Origin: Burkholderia lata
Lineage (GTDB): Bacteria; Pseudomonadota; Gammaproteobacteria; Burkholderiales; Burkholderiaceae
Assembly (NCBI RefSeq): GCF_902499335.1
Contig: NZ_CABVQK010000005.1
Location: 124,001-188,000 of the forward strand
Length of the DNA: 64,000 bases
Direction: 5' to 3'
This document shows positions 25,546-33,099 of this stretch, one piece after another. Numbering within the stretch: position 1 is the stretch's first letter; each line of letters starts with the position of its first letter. Below the pieces are notes generated by a model. That model made no database searches. It was not told where the DNA came from and saw only the letters and a list, made by a program, of their open reading frames with translations. The translations under genes and the position numbers were made by a program.

Positions 25546-26811
25546 ATGGATACGACTCTCGATTCCGGCACGAGCGCTTCGACCGCCACGGCCACCTCGA
25601 CCACCTCGACCGGCGAAGCGCCGCGCAACCTGCTCGGCCGTCCGGCGACCCGCCATCGCGGCACCGACATCGACGGCGCGACGCTCGAACCCGAAGCGCT
25701 GCGCGTACGCGATCTCGACCTGAACGCGCTGATCGGCGCGACGACGTTCGAAGGCGCGCTCGCGCACCTGTGGTTCGACGTCGCGCCCGGCAGCGCCGAG
25801 CATCGCGCGCACGAGGCGGCGATCCGCGCGCGGCTCGCGGCATTCGCCGATGCGCTGGCACCCGGCTCGGCTGCGCAGTCCGTCGCCGCGGATCTCGGCG
25901 CGGCGGGTGTCGCGCCGGTATTTGCAGCGGCGTCCGGGCTGTTGCGCGGCTTCGACGACTCGACCGAACGCGTGCACGGCGAAGCGCCGGACGACGCCGA
26001 TCTCGACACGATGCTGCTGTGCGCGGCCGCCGCGCCGTTCCTGCTGCATGCGGCGATCGAAGGCCGTCCGTTTGCAGCACGCAGCGAATCATTCACCGCA
26101 TCGCTCGCCGGCACGTCGAACCAGGCACAACGCATGCTCGTACTAACCGGCGCGACGCGCACCGACGCGCCGGCGCAAGCGGCGATGGACATGCTGCTCG
26201 TCGCGTGGCACGCCGGCTTCGGCTACATCACGCCGACCGTACTCGCACCGCGTGTCGCGATCGGCACCGGCGTCACGCTCACGCAGGCGATCGCGTCCGG
26301 TTTCCTGGCGAGCGGGCCGTCGCACGTCGGTGCGGCGCTCGAAGCGATGCACTGGCTCGCCGCGCTCGCGCAGTTCATCCCGGGCGGCACCGATGCACCG
26401 CCCGCCGCGCTCGACGCTGCCGGGCGCGCGGCGATCGATGCGGCGCTCGACGCGAAACACACGCTGTACGGCTTCGGCCATCCGCTGTTCGTCGCAGACC
26501 CGCGTCCGCCGCACATGCGTGCCCTGTTCGCAGCGCAACGCTTCGACGGCGCATACGTGACGCTGTTCGACGCGTGCTGCGCACAGGCCGACGCCCGCCG
26601 TGCCTTGCGGCCGAACATCGATTTCCTGACGGCCGCGACGCTGCTCGAACTCGGTGTCGCCGCGCCGTCATGGGGTGTCGGCGTCGGGCTCGGCGCGCGC
26701 ATCGCGGCGATGGCCGCGCATGCGGTCGAGCGCCGCCGCCGCCCTGCTTTCGGCGTCAACAGCGCGACCGCGCGACGGCTGCTGGCCGCCGTGCCGGTCG
26801 GCTGGCTGTGA
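25546..26811 (+). CDS. Citrate synthase-like enzyme (BCAS0207-like)
   Basis: A 421-residue citrate synthase superfamily protein. The catalytic residues are in place: His260 (SGPSHVGAALEA), His312 (YGFGHPLFVADPR) and Asp359 (RPNIDF). The first loop differs from housekeeping enzymes (usually LHGGAN), and the N-terminal 25 residues are threonine- and serine-rich and variable. The family condenses acyl-CoA with an alpha-keto acid such as oxaloacetate, or cleaves the product. In this setting it may join the fatty acyl thioester to a keto acid to give an alkylcitrate-type head. In published work the equivalent gene affects biofilm and virulence but not colony form. Confidence 0.83.
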   Translation: MDTTLDSGTSASTATATSTTSTGEAPRNLLGRPATRHRGTDIDGATLEPEALRVRDLDLNALIGATTFEGALAHLWFDVAPGSAEHRAHEAAIRARLAAFADALAPGSAAQSVAADLGAAGVAPVFAAASGLLRGFDDSTERVHGEAPDDADLDTMLLCAAAAPFLLHAAIEGRPFAARSESFTASLAGTSNQAQRMLVLTGATRTDAPAQAAMDMLLVAWHAGFGYITPTVLAPRVAIGTGVTLTQAIASGFLASGPSHVGAALEAMHWLAALAQFIPGGTDAPPAALDAAGRAAIDAALDAKHTLYGFGHPLFVADPRPPHMRALFAAQRFDGAYVTLFDACCAQADARRALRPNIDFLTAATLLELGVAAPSWGVGVGLGARIAAMAAHAVERRRRPAFGVNSATARRLLAAVPVGWL

Positions 26812-26851
26812 TCCCTTCCTCCCTTCGGCACCCTTCTGCAAAAGGAACGTC

Positions 26852-27514
26852 ATGCTGCTCAAGAACCTGCGCCCGGCGAACGACTACGATCGCTTCGCCA
26901 CCGAAACGCTCGAACCGTGGGACCTGCTGTTCATCAGCCGCATCCGCCAGCTCGCGCGCGGGATGACGCCCGGCGTGATCGCCGACATCGGCACGGCCAC
27001 CGGCGTCGTGCCGGTGCGGCTCGCGACCGATCCGGCGATGCGCGGCTGGCGCTACGTCGGCATCGACCTCGATCCCGCGATGCTCGACGAAGGCCGCCCG
27101 CGCATCCACGAACTCGATCTCGACGACACGATCGAGATGCGCGTCGGCGACGCGCTCGCGCTGCCGTTCGACGACGGCACGCTGACGATGGCCGTCGGCC
27201 GCGCGACGCTGCACCACCTGCCCGACAAGGCGCTGAGCCTCACCGAGATGTATCGCGTGCTGGAGCCGGGCGGCATCGCGCTCGTGCACGACATGCGCCG
27301 CGACGCGCCACAGCACCTGCTCGACCGCTTCACCGAGATGCGCGCCGCCGCCAACTATCCGCCGACTCACGTCGAGGAAAAGATCACGCTCGACGAAGCG
27401 CATGCGCTCGTCGCCGAAGCCGGTCTCGCGGAAGTCGCGTCGATCTACAGCCCGAGCGCCGGGCTCGGCGCGCTCGGCTTCGAGATCCTGCTGAAGAAAC
27501 CGGCGCTGGCCTGA
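26852..27514 (+). CDS. SAM-dependent class I methyltransferase
   Basis: A 220-residue Rossmann-fold methyltransferase. Motif I is ADIGTATGVVPVRLA, the acidic loop YVGIDLDPAMLDE follows, and motif IV-V is VGRATLHHLPDKALSLTEMY, then LEPGGIALVHDMRR, as in the UbiE/Methyltransf_11 group. It probably methylates an oxygen, nitrogen or carbon of the product, or a carboxylate. AAAGGAACGTC precedes the ATG at 26852. It follows the citrate synthase-like gene by 40 bp, one of the larger gaps in the operon. Confidence 0.85.
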   Translation: MLLKNLRPANDYDRFATETLEPWDLLFISRIRQLARGMTPGVIADIGTATGVVPVRLATDPAMRGWRYVGIDLDPAMLDEGRPRIHELDLDDTIEMRVGDALALPFDDGTLTMAVGRATLHHLPDKALSLTEMYRVLEPGGIALVHDMRRDAPQHLLDRFTEMRAAANYPPTHVEEKITLDEAHALVAEAGLAEVASIYSPSAGLGALGFEILLKKPALA

Positions 27515-27517
27515 GTG

Positions 27518-28591
27518 ATGACCGACCTCACCTTCCTCGCCGCGCACGCCGCCGCGCGGCTCGGTGCCGACGACGTGCACTGCTCGGCGGTCGCGCCCGG
27601 CGCGACGCTGCCGCTGTGCGTGACGCCGCGCAGCGCCGAACTCGCGACCTCGCCGGAGATGTTCGTCGCGTGGTACCGCTCGCGGCTGGACACGATCGAC
27701 ACGCTGCTCGACGCGTGCGGCGCGCTGCTGTGGCGCGGCTTCGCGGTGCCCGACACCGCCGCGTTCGGCCACCTCGGCGCGCTGTATCCGGCGCACGCGA
27801 ACGGCTACACGGCGGGCGCCGCGCCGCGCAAGCAGATCGACGGCCAGGTGTACGAGTCGACCCGCATGCCGCCGCCGTTCAAGATCGGGCTGCACCAGGA
27901 GATGGCCTACATGCCCGCGTTCCCGCGCCTCGTCGCGTTCTATTGCCGGCAGCCGGCCGATGCGGGCGGCGAGACGCCGATCTGCGACATGCGGCGCGTG
28001 ACGGCGCGCGTGCCGGCCGCGCTGCGCGAGCGGTTCGCCGAACGCGGCGTGATGTACCTGCGCAATTTCGCGGCGCCCGGCGAGCGCGCGGACGGCCTTG
28101 CCGCCAATCCAGGCATGCCGTTCGCCGAATACCACCGGCCGTGGGACGACGCGTTCGGCACGACCGAGCGCGACGAGGTCGAGCGGCTGTGCGCGGAACG
28201 CGGCGTCGGTTGCCGCTGGCTCGACGACGGCAGCGTGACGGTGTCGCACGTCGGCAGTGCGCTGCGCGCGCATCCGCGCACCGGCGAGACCGTGTGGTTC
28301 AACCAGGCGAGCGCGCAGCACCCGAACCCGCGCTCGATGGGCGAGCTCAGCTACCGCTACCTGCAGCGCATGTACGGCGGGCGTGCCGCCTTCCCGTACG
28401 AGATCCGCTATGGCGACGGGTCGCCGATGCCGTTCGACGATCTCGTCGCGATCTACGACGCGTTCGACGACGAGGAGCTCGCGTTCCCGTGGCAGGCCGG
28501 CGACGTGCTCGTCGTCGACAACATGCTGGTCGCGCACGGCCGCAACCCGTACCGGGGCGCGCGCGACACGCAGGTCATGCTGCTCGACTGA
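27518..28591 (+). CDS. TauD/TfdA-family Fe(II)/2-oxoglutarate dioxygenase
   Basis: A 357-residue non-haem iron dioxygenase. Iron ligands are His126 and Glu128 (GLHQEMAY, an H-x-E rather than the commoner H-x-D) and His340 (LVAHGRNPYRGAR), with Arg349 suited to bind 2-oxoglutarate. The fold matches TauD and SyrP-like tailoring hydroxylases (ICDMRRV, WFNQASAQHP). It would hydroxylate or desaturate an unactivated carbon of a carrier-bound or free intermediate. The ATG at 27518 is preferred to a GTG three bases earlier. Preceded by the methyltransferase stop four bases upstream. Confidence 0.85.
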   Translation: MTDLTFLAAHAAARLGADDVHCSAVAPGATLPLCVTPRSAELATSPEMFVAWYRSRLDTIDTLLDACGALLWRGFAVPDTAAFGHLGALYPAHANGYTAGAAPRKQIDGQVYESTRMPPPFKIGLHQEMAYMPAFPRLVAFYCRQPADAGGETPICDMRRVTARVPAALRERFAERGVMYLRNFAAPGERADGLAANPGMPFAEYHRPWDDAFGTTERDEVERLCAERGVGCRWLDDGSVTVSHVGSALRAHPRTGETVWFNQASAQHPNPRSMGELSYRYLQRMYGGRAAFPYEIRYGDGSPMPFDDLVAIYDAFDDEELAFPWQAGDVLVVDNMLVAHGRNPYRGARDTQVMLLD

Positions 28592-28604
28592 CAGGAAGCC
28601 GACG

Positions 28605-29618
28605 ATGAGCGATTCGTTCCTCGCCTCCGTGCGCGCGCTGTTCGGCCCGCACACCGCGTTCGACCGGCCGCTGCGCACGGCCGCGCAGCCGCTGCCCGAT
28701 GCGCACGCGCCGGGTGCGGCGCTCGGCGCGCGCGCGATCGACGTCGCGGCCGGCGATTTCCGTTTTTCCGCGCGCCACGTGCGGTTCCGGCTCGGCGCGA
28801 TCACCGCGATCGTCGGGCCGAACGGCTCCGGCAAGACCACGCTGCTCGAAACGCTGCTCGGCTTCCGGCGCGGCGGCACCGACGTGCGTGTGCTCGACGT
28901 GCCGGCCGCGCGCTTCATGCGCGATACGCCGTCGCTGCGGCGCATCGGCGCGCAGTTGCAGAAAGTCGAGTATCCCGACCATCTCCGCGTGTCGGAGATC
29001 GTCGCGCTGCACCGTGCGATGTACGTGCAAGCCGACGCCGCGGTCACGGATGCGCTCGGCATCGCCGAACTGCTCGACAAGCCGTGCCGCGCGCTGTCGA
29101 AGGGGCAGCGCCAGCGCGTCGATCTCTACGTCGCGCTCGCGCACCGGCCCGAACTGGCCGTGCTCGACGAACCGTTCACCGGCCTCGATCGCCGTTATGC
29201 GGGCGTCGTGATCGACCTGCTGCGGCACCGCGCGCGTGGCGCGAGCGTCGCGATGATCTGCCACGCCGAGGAAGAACTCGCCGTCGTCGACGATCTCGTG
29301 TGGGTGCGCGACGGCGGCGTGCGCTACCAGGGCGACAAGGACGCGCTGCGCGCGGAGCTCGTCGGCGATGCGCGCGCGGTCCTGCATTGCCGCGACGAAA
29401 CCGACGCACGTGCGCTGCGCAAGCGGCTCGCGGCGCTGCCGGGCGTGACCGGCGTGCGCGTGTCGGCCGCGCATGTCGTCGAGGTATTCGGTGATGCGAC
29501 GCTGCATCCGAACGTGCACCGCATCGTCGGCGAACAGGGCATCCAGCATCTCGCGCTCGCGCCGAGCACGCCGGGCGACCTGCTGCGCCTCTGTACCGAG
29601 GGCCCCACCCATGACTAA
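28605..29618 (+). CDS. ABC-2 type exporter ATP-binding protein
   Basis: A 337-residue ATPase with Walker A GPNGSGKTT (71-79), signature LSKGQRQRVDLYVAL, Walker B LAVLDEPFTGLD and a C-terminal extension of about 90 residues as in DrrA/CcmA-type exporters. A 60-residue N-terminal extension precedes the first strand. The gene overlaps the permease gene by 8 bp. With it, the pair forms a second transporter distinct from the Lol-like module, perhaps for flipping the lipid or for self-protection. Confidence 0.87.
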   Translation: MSDSFLASVRALFGPHTAFDRPLRTAAQPLPDAHAPGAALGARAIDVAAGDFRFSARHVRFRLGAITAIVGPNGSGKTTLLETLLGFRRGGTDVRVLDVPAARFMRDTPSLRRIGAQLQKVEYPDHLRVSEIVALHRAMYVQADAAVTDALGIAELLDKPCRALSKGQRQRVDLYVALAHRPELAVLDEPFTGLDRRYAGVVIDLLRHRARGASVAMICHAEEELAVVDDLVWVRDGGVRYQGDKDALRAELVGDARAVLHCRDETDARALRKRLAALPGVTGVRVSAAHVVEVFGDATLHPNVHRIVGEQGIQHLALAPSTPGDLLRLCTEGPTHD

Positions 29619-30690
29619 GGTGTTCCTGATTCTCGTGCGCAACGAGCTGCTCGGCTACCTGCGCAGCCGCTCGTCGCTGTTCTGGACGCTCGTGTTCCCG
29701 GTGTTCCTGTTGAGCGTGATGCTGTTCGCGTTCGGCGGATCGGGTTCGCTCGGCACCGCGGACATCGCGTTCGACGTGCCCGGCGGTGCAACGCCGTACA
29801 GCCGCGCCTGCGAAGCGCAGATCGTCGCCAGCCTCACCCACAGCGACACGGTGAAGGCGACGTTCGACGGCCGCGGCACGGCGGCCGATCGCGTCACCGT
29901 CGTGCTCGGCAACGACGAGCGCACGCCGGCGACGATCCGCTACGACTTCAACGGCTCGCTCGCGGTCAAGGCCGCGTCGCGCGTCGTCGAGATCGCGCTC
30001 GCGCGCTGCGCCGCGCAGCGGCTCGGGCTGCCCGCCGCGCAGGCGCGTTTCGAGAACTCGGCGCCCGCGCGCCGCCCGTTCGACTACGGCGCGTTCTTCG
30101 CGACCGGCATTCTCGTGATGGCGTTCATGGCGATCGGCCTCAACTCGACGACGACCGCGATCGCATCGCTGCGCGAACGCAATACCTTCAAGCTGTACGT
30201 GTGCTTCCCGGTCTCGCGCGGCGTGTTCCTCGCCGCGCTGATCGTTGCGCGGATGGCGATGATGGCGCTGTCGGCGCTCGTGCTGCTGACCGTCGCACGC
30301 GTCGCGTTCGGCATCGCACTGCCGATTGCGACGCCGGACGGGCTGCGCGCGTTGCCGATCGTGCTGCTCGGCGCGGCGATGGTGCTCAGCATCGGCGTGC
30401 TGCTCGCGAGCCGCACCAGATCGCTGGCCGCCGCCGAACTCGCCTGCAACGTCACCTACTACCCGCTGCTGTTCTTCAGCGACCTGACGATCCCGATGCA
30501 CGATGCGCCGGCCTGGCTGAAGGCGGTGCTCGCGTTCCTGCCGACCAACCAGTTCGCGGTCGCGCTGCGCGGCGCGCTGGTCGACGGCGCCCCGTACGCG
30601 CAGCTCGCGCCGCAACTGCTCGGCATGACCGCGAGCACGGCGCTGTTCCTGTTTGCCGCCGCGCGGCTGTTCCGCTGGCACGACGCTTGA
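29611..30690 (+). CDS. ABC-2 type transporter permease
   Basis: A 359-residue inner-membrane protein of the ABC-2 family: one helix at residues about 20-42 (after RNELLGYLRSRSSLFWTLVF), a periplasmic domain of about 130 residues, then a group of five or six helices (GAFFATGILVMAFMAIGLNS onwards). The large first extracytoplasmic loop is like exporters of the YhbN/YhgE-YadH type. ATG at 29611 lies within the end of the ATPase gene. Substrate inferred to be the cluster product or its precursor. Confidence 0.86.
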   Translation: MTKVFLILVRNELLGYLRSRSSLFWTLVFPVFLLSVMLFAFGGSGSLGTADIAFDVPGGATPYSRACEAQIVASLTHSDTVKATFDGRGTAADRVTVVLGNDERTPATIRYDFNGSLAVKAASRVVEIALARCAAQRLGLPAAQARFENSAPARRPFDYGAFFATGILVMAFMAIGLNSTTTAIASLRERNTFKLYVCFPVSRGVFLAALIVARMAMMALSALVLLTVARVAFGIALPIATPDGLRALPIVLLGAAMVLSIGVLLASRTRSLAAAELACNVTYYPLLFFSDLTIPMHDAPAWLKAVLAFLPTNQFAVALRGALVDGAPYAQLAPQLLGMTASTALFLFAAARLFRWHDA

Positions 30691-30735
30691 CGCGTCGCCC
30701 GCTGTTTCGACGTTTCGACGAAGGAGAATCCCCCG

Positions 30736-31278
30736 ATGAAATCGAGCAATCCCATCACCGGCTACCTGCTGCACGCGAGCAACTTCCTGCCGGCGATCGT
30801 GTTCCTGTTCTACGGCCGGCTCGGCCCCGAACAGCCGGACGTGCGCTGGACGCACGCGTTCCTGATCGGCGGCGTGCTCGCGCTCGTGCACGGCGCATGG
30901 CTGATCCGCCGCGCGGATCGCAACAGCATTGCGATCGGCGTCGACCTGTTCCTCGTGATCGGCGCGGTGCTCGCGCTCGTGTCGCCGACAGGTAGCCGTT
31001 TGTGGGGCGAAGAACTCGGGCCGGCCGCGATGCTCGTCTGCGTGTTGGTCGTCGGCATCGTGCATACCGCGTGGTCGGACGGCGGCTTCGTCGACGGAAC
31101 GTTCGTCGACCAGGGGCGCGCGCGTTCGCTGTCGATCGTGCTGCTCGCCGTCACCGTCGTCGCGCTCGCGGTGTCGATCACGATGCGCCACAGCCCGCTG
31201 TGGGGCGGCGTCGTGCCGCTGATCGCGCTGGTCGTCGTGCGCGGTCGCCTGCGCAAGCAGCTCGTGCAGGCCGGCTGA
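30736..31278 (+). CDS. Integral membrane protein of unknown function
   Basis: A 180-residue protein with about six hydrophobic helices (for example LLHASNFLPAIVFLFYG, HAFLIGGVLALVHGAWL, AIGVDLFLVIGAVLALV). No catalytic motif or named family was recognised. GGAG precedes the ATG at 10 bp. It lies between the ABC-2 permease and the FAD oxidase genes and matches the position of BCAS0202. It may anchor an enzyme at the membrane or assist transport. Confidence 0.75.
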   Translation: MKSSNPITGYLLHASNFLPAIVFLFYGRLGPEQPDVRWTHAFLIGGVLALVHGAWLIRRADRNSIAIGVDLFLVIGAVLALVSPTGSRLWGEELGPAAMLVCVLVVGIVHTAWSDGGFVDGTFVDQGRARSLSIVLLAVTVVALAVSITMRHSPLWGGVVPLIALVVVRGRLRKQLVQAG

Positions 31279-31280
31279 CG

Positions 31281-32699
31281 ATGAGCGCGCTGCCCGACCG
31301 CGCCGCGCAACGGCACGCGCTCGCCGCGACGCTCGGCGACGGCTGGCTCGACGGTGCGTCGGGCGACGCATGCGAGCCGTACGCGACGGACGTGACCCGT
31401 CACGGCGGCATCGCACTCGGCGTTGCCCGACCGGCCTCGACCGCCGACACGAGCGCGCTCGCACGGGTCGCCGTCGCGCACCGCATCGCGCTCGTCGCGC
31501 AGGGCGCGCGCACCGGGCTCGTCGGCGCCGCCGTGCCCGATCGCAGCGGCACGCAATGCGTGGTGTCGTTCGACCGGATGCGCGCCGTTCGTGCTTTCGA
31601 TCCGGCGAACCGCAGCATCACGGTCGAGGCCGGCGCGCGGCTGTCCGACATCAACCGCGTGGCGGCCGAAGCCGGCCTCTGCCTGCCGATCGACCTCGGC
31701 AGCGATCCAGCAGCCGGCGGCCTCGTCGGCGCCAACGCGGGCGGCAGCCGCCTGATCAAATACGGCGACGTGCGCCGCAACGTGCTCGGCGTCGAAGTCG
31801 TGCTCGCCGATGCGGCGGGCACCGTGATCGACGCGCTCGCGCCGCTGCGCAAGCGCAACGCGGGGTTCGACGTCACGCAATGCTTCATCGGCGCGAACGG
31901 CGCCAACGGGCTCGTGACGGCCGTGTCGTTCGCGCTCGCGCCGCTCGAACGGTCGTCGTGCGCCGCGTTCGTCGCGTTTGCATCGTACGAGGCCGCGCTC
32001 GCCGGCCTGCTCGCGTTCGAGCGCGCGTTCGGCGAGATGCTGTCGGCGTTCGAATTCATGTCGGCCGCGGCCGTCGGCTGCGTCGCGACCGCGTATCCGT
32101 CATCGCGCATTCCGTTCGAAGCCGACGCTGCCGCGTGCTATGCGCTCGTCGAAATCGCGACCGGCATGCCGGGGCTCGACGCGCTGCTCGAGGAACGCAC
32201 CGTCGCAACCCTCGACGCGCTGGCGGGCGAACACGTGGTGCTCGACGCGGCCTGCGCGCCGGCCGAACGGTTCTGGCGGATCCGCGATGCACTGCCCGCC
32301 GCGGTTGCGCAGGACGGCATTCCGCTGTCGTTCGACGTGTCGTTTCCGCGCGGCGCGCTGGCCGCGTTCGTCGCCGATGCCGAGCAGTGGATCGCGGCCG
32401 CGCATCCGTCGCTGCGCTGTCACACGTTCGGTCATTTCGGCGACGGCGGCTGCCATCTCGTCGTATCGATTCCACACGCCGGTGCAGAACGCTACGGGCC
32501 GCTGCAGCAGGTGGCGCTGCGCGGCGCGCTGTACGACCGCGTGGTACGGGCCGGCGGCTGCTTCAGCGCGGAGCATGGCGTCGGGCCGGTCAACGTCGCG
32601 TACTACCGCAAGCACGTGCCGGCCGCACAACGGCAGGTCGCCGCCGCTATCCAGCACGCTGTCGACCCGCTGGGTCTGATCGGGCGTGTCCGCTATTGA
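31281..32699 (+). CDS. afcF: FAD-binding oxidase, GlcD/D-lactate dehydrogenase type (BCAS0201-like)
   Basis: A 472-residue PCMH-type FAD oxidase. The FAD pyrophosphate region is VAQGARTGLVGAAVPD, followed by ITVEAGARLSDINRVAAEAG and GSDPAAGGLVGANAGGSRLI; the C-terminal substrate domain has CHTFGHFGDGGCHL and the family's GGCFSAEHGVGPVN. Relatives oxidise 2-hydroxy acids such as glycolate, D-lactate and 2-hydroxyglutarate. It could oxidise a hydroxy acid formed by the citrate synthase-like enzyme or the TauD dioxygenase. As recalled, the equivalent B. cenocepacia gene supports biofilm and virulence. Last of the 24 afc-region genes; starts two bases after the previous stop. Confidence 0.87.
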   Translation: MSALPDRAAQRHALAATLGDGWLDGASGDACEPYATDVTRHGGIALGVARPASTADTSALARVAVAHRIALVAQGARTGLVGAAVPDRSGTQCVVSFDRMRAVRAFDPANRSITVEAGARLSDINRVAAEAGLCLPIDLGSDPAAGGLVGANAGGSRLIKYGDVRRNVLGVEVVLADAAGTVIDALAPLRKRNAGFDVTQCFIGANGANGLVTAVSFALAPLERSSCAAFVAFASYEAALAGLLAFERAFGEMLSAFEFMSAAAVGCVATAYPSSRIPFEADAAACYALVEIATGMPGLDALLEERTVATLDALAGEHVVLDAACAPAERFWRIRDALPAAVAQDGIPLSFDVSFPRGALAAFVADAEQWIAAAHPSLRCHTFGHFGDGGCHLVVSIPHAGAERYGPLQQVALRGALYDRVVRAGGCFSAEHGVGPVNVAYYRKHVPAAQRQVAAAIQHAVDPLGLIGRVRY

Positions 32700-32731
32700 T
32701 GCGCCGTTGCGCGGCGCCCCGGAGAATTCGC

Positions 32732-32986
32732 ATGATCCTTCGACACCCGCCCGGCCCGGGTACCGTTTCCGAACCGGATGCCGACCCGCCGCACTCCGGC
32801 ATTCCAGCCACGCTGCCCGACTCGGGCGTCGTGATCAACGTGCGGGGGGGGGCGTACGTGATCCAGCTGCCGCCGCGCGATCATGCGCGCCCGGCGCTGT
32901 GGCGCGAGCTGGCGGATTGGCGTGATGACCGGTCGGTCGATGGCACGCCGGGCGGCGGCACCGATCCGGGCAAGCGGCAGGATTGA
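32732..32986 (+). CDS. Small hypothetical protein containing a G9 tract
   Basis: An 84-residue frame that begins 32 bp after the FAD oxidase stop, with GGAG seven bases before the ATG. The sequence is proline-, aspartate- and glycine-rich, with one strand-like core (VVINVRGGAYVIQLPP). Nine consecutive G bases (32844-32852) encode part of it; a one-base slip would shift the frame. No family recognised. Its spacing suggests that it may be read with the afc operon, but coding status is uncertain. Confidence 0.5.
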   Translation: MILRHPPGPGTVSEPDADPPHSGIPATLPDSGVVINVRGGAYVIQLPPRDHARPALWRELADWRDDRSVDGTPGGGTDPGKRQD

Positions 32987-33099
32987 TCGGTCGCGATGCG
33001 TCGATGGTCGCGGGCCCCCGCCCACCCGCGATCATCGTTGCCGGTTCGTGCATCGCCGCTGAAGCGGATATCCCGCGCGACGCCGCCCCGGGCAGACGC

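Noticed and set aside
29176-31464. A 762-codon open frame on the minus strand
   Set aside because: Antisense to the ABC pair, membrane protein and FAD oxidase genes, with low-complexity arginine and alanine composition.
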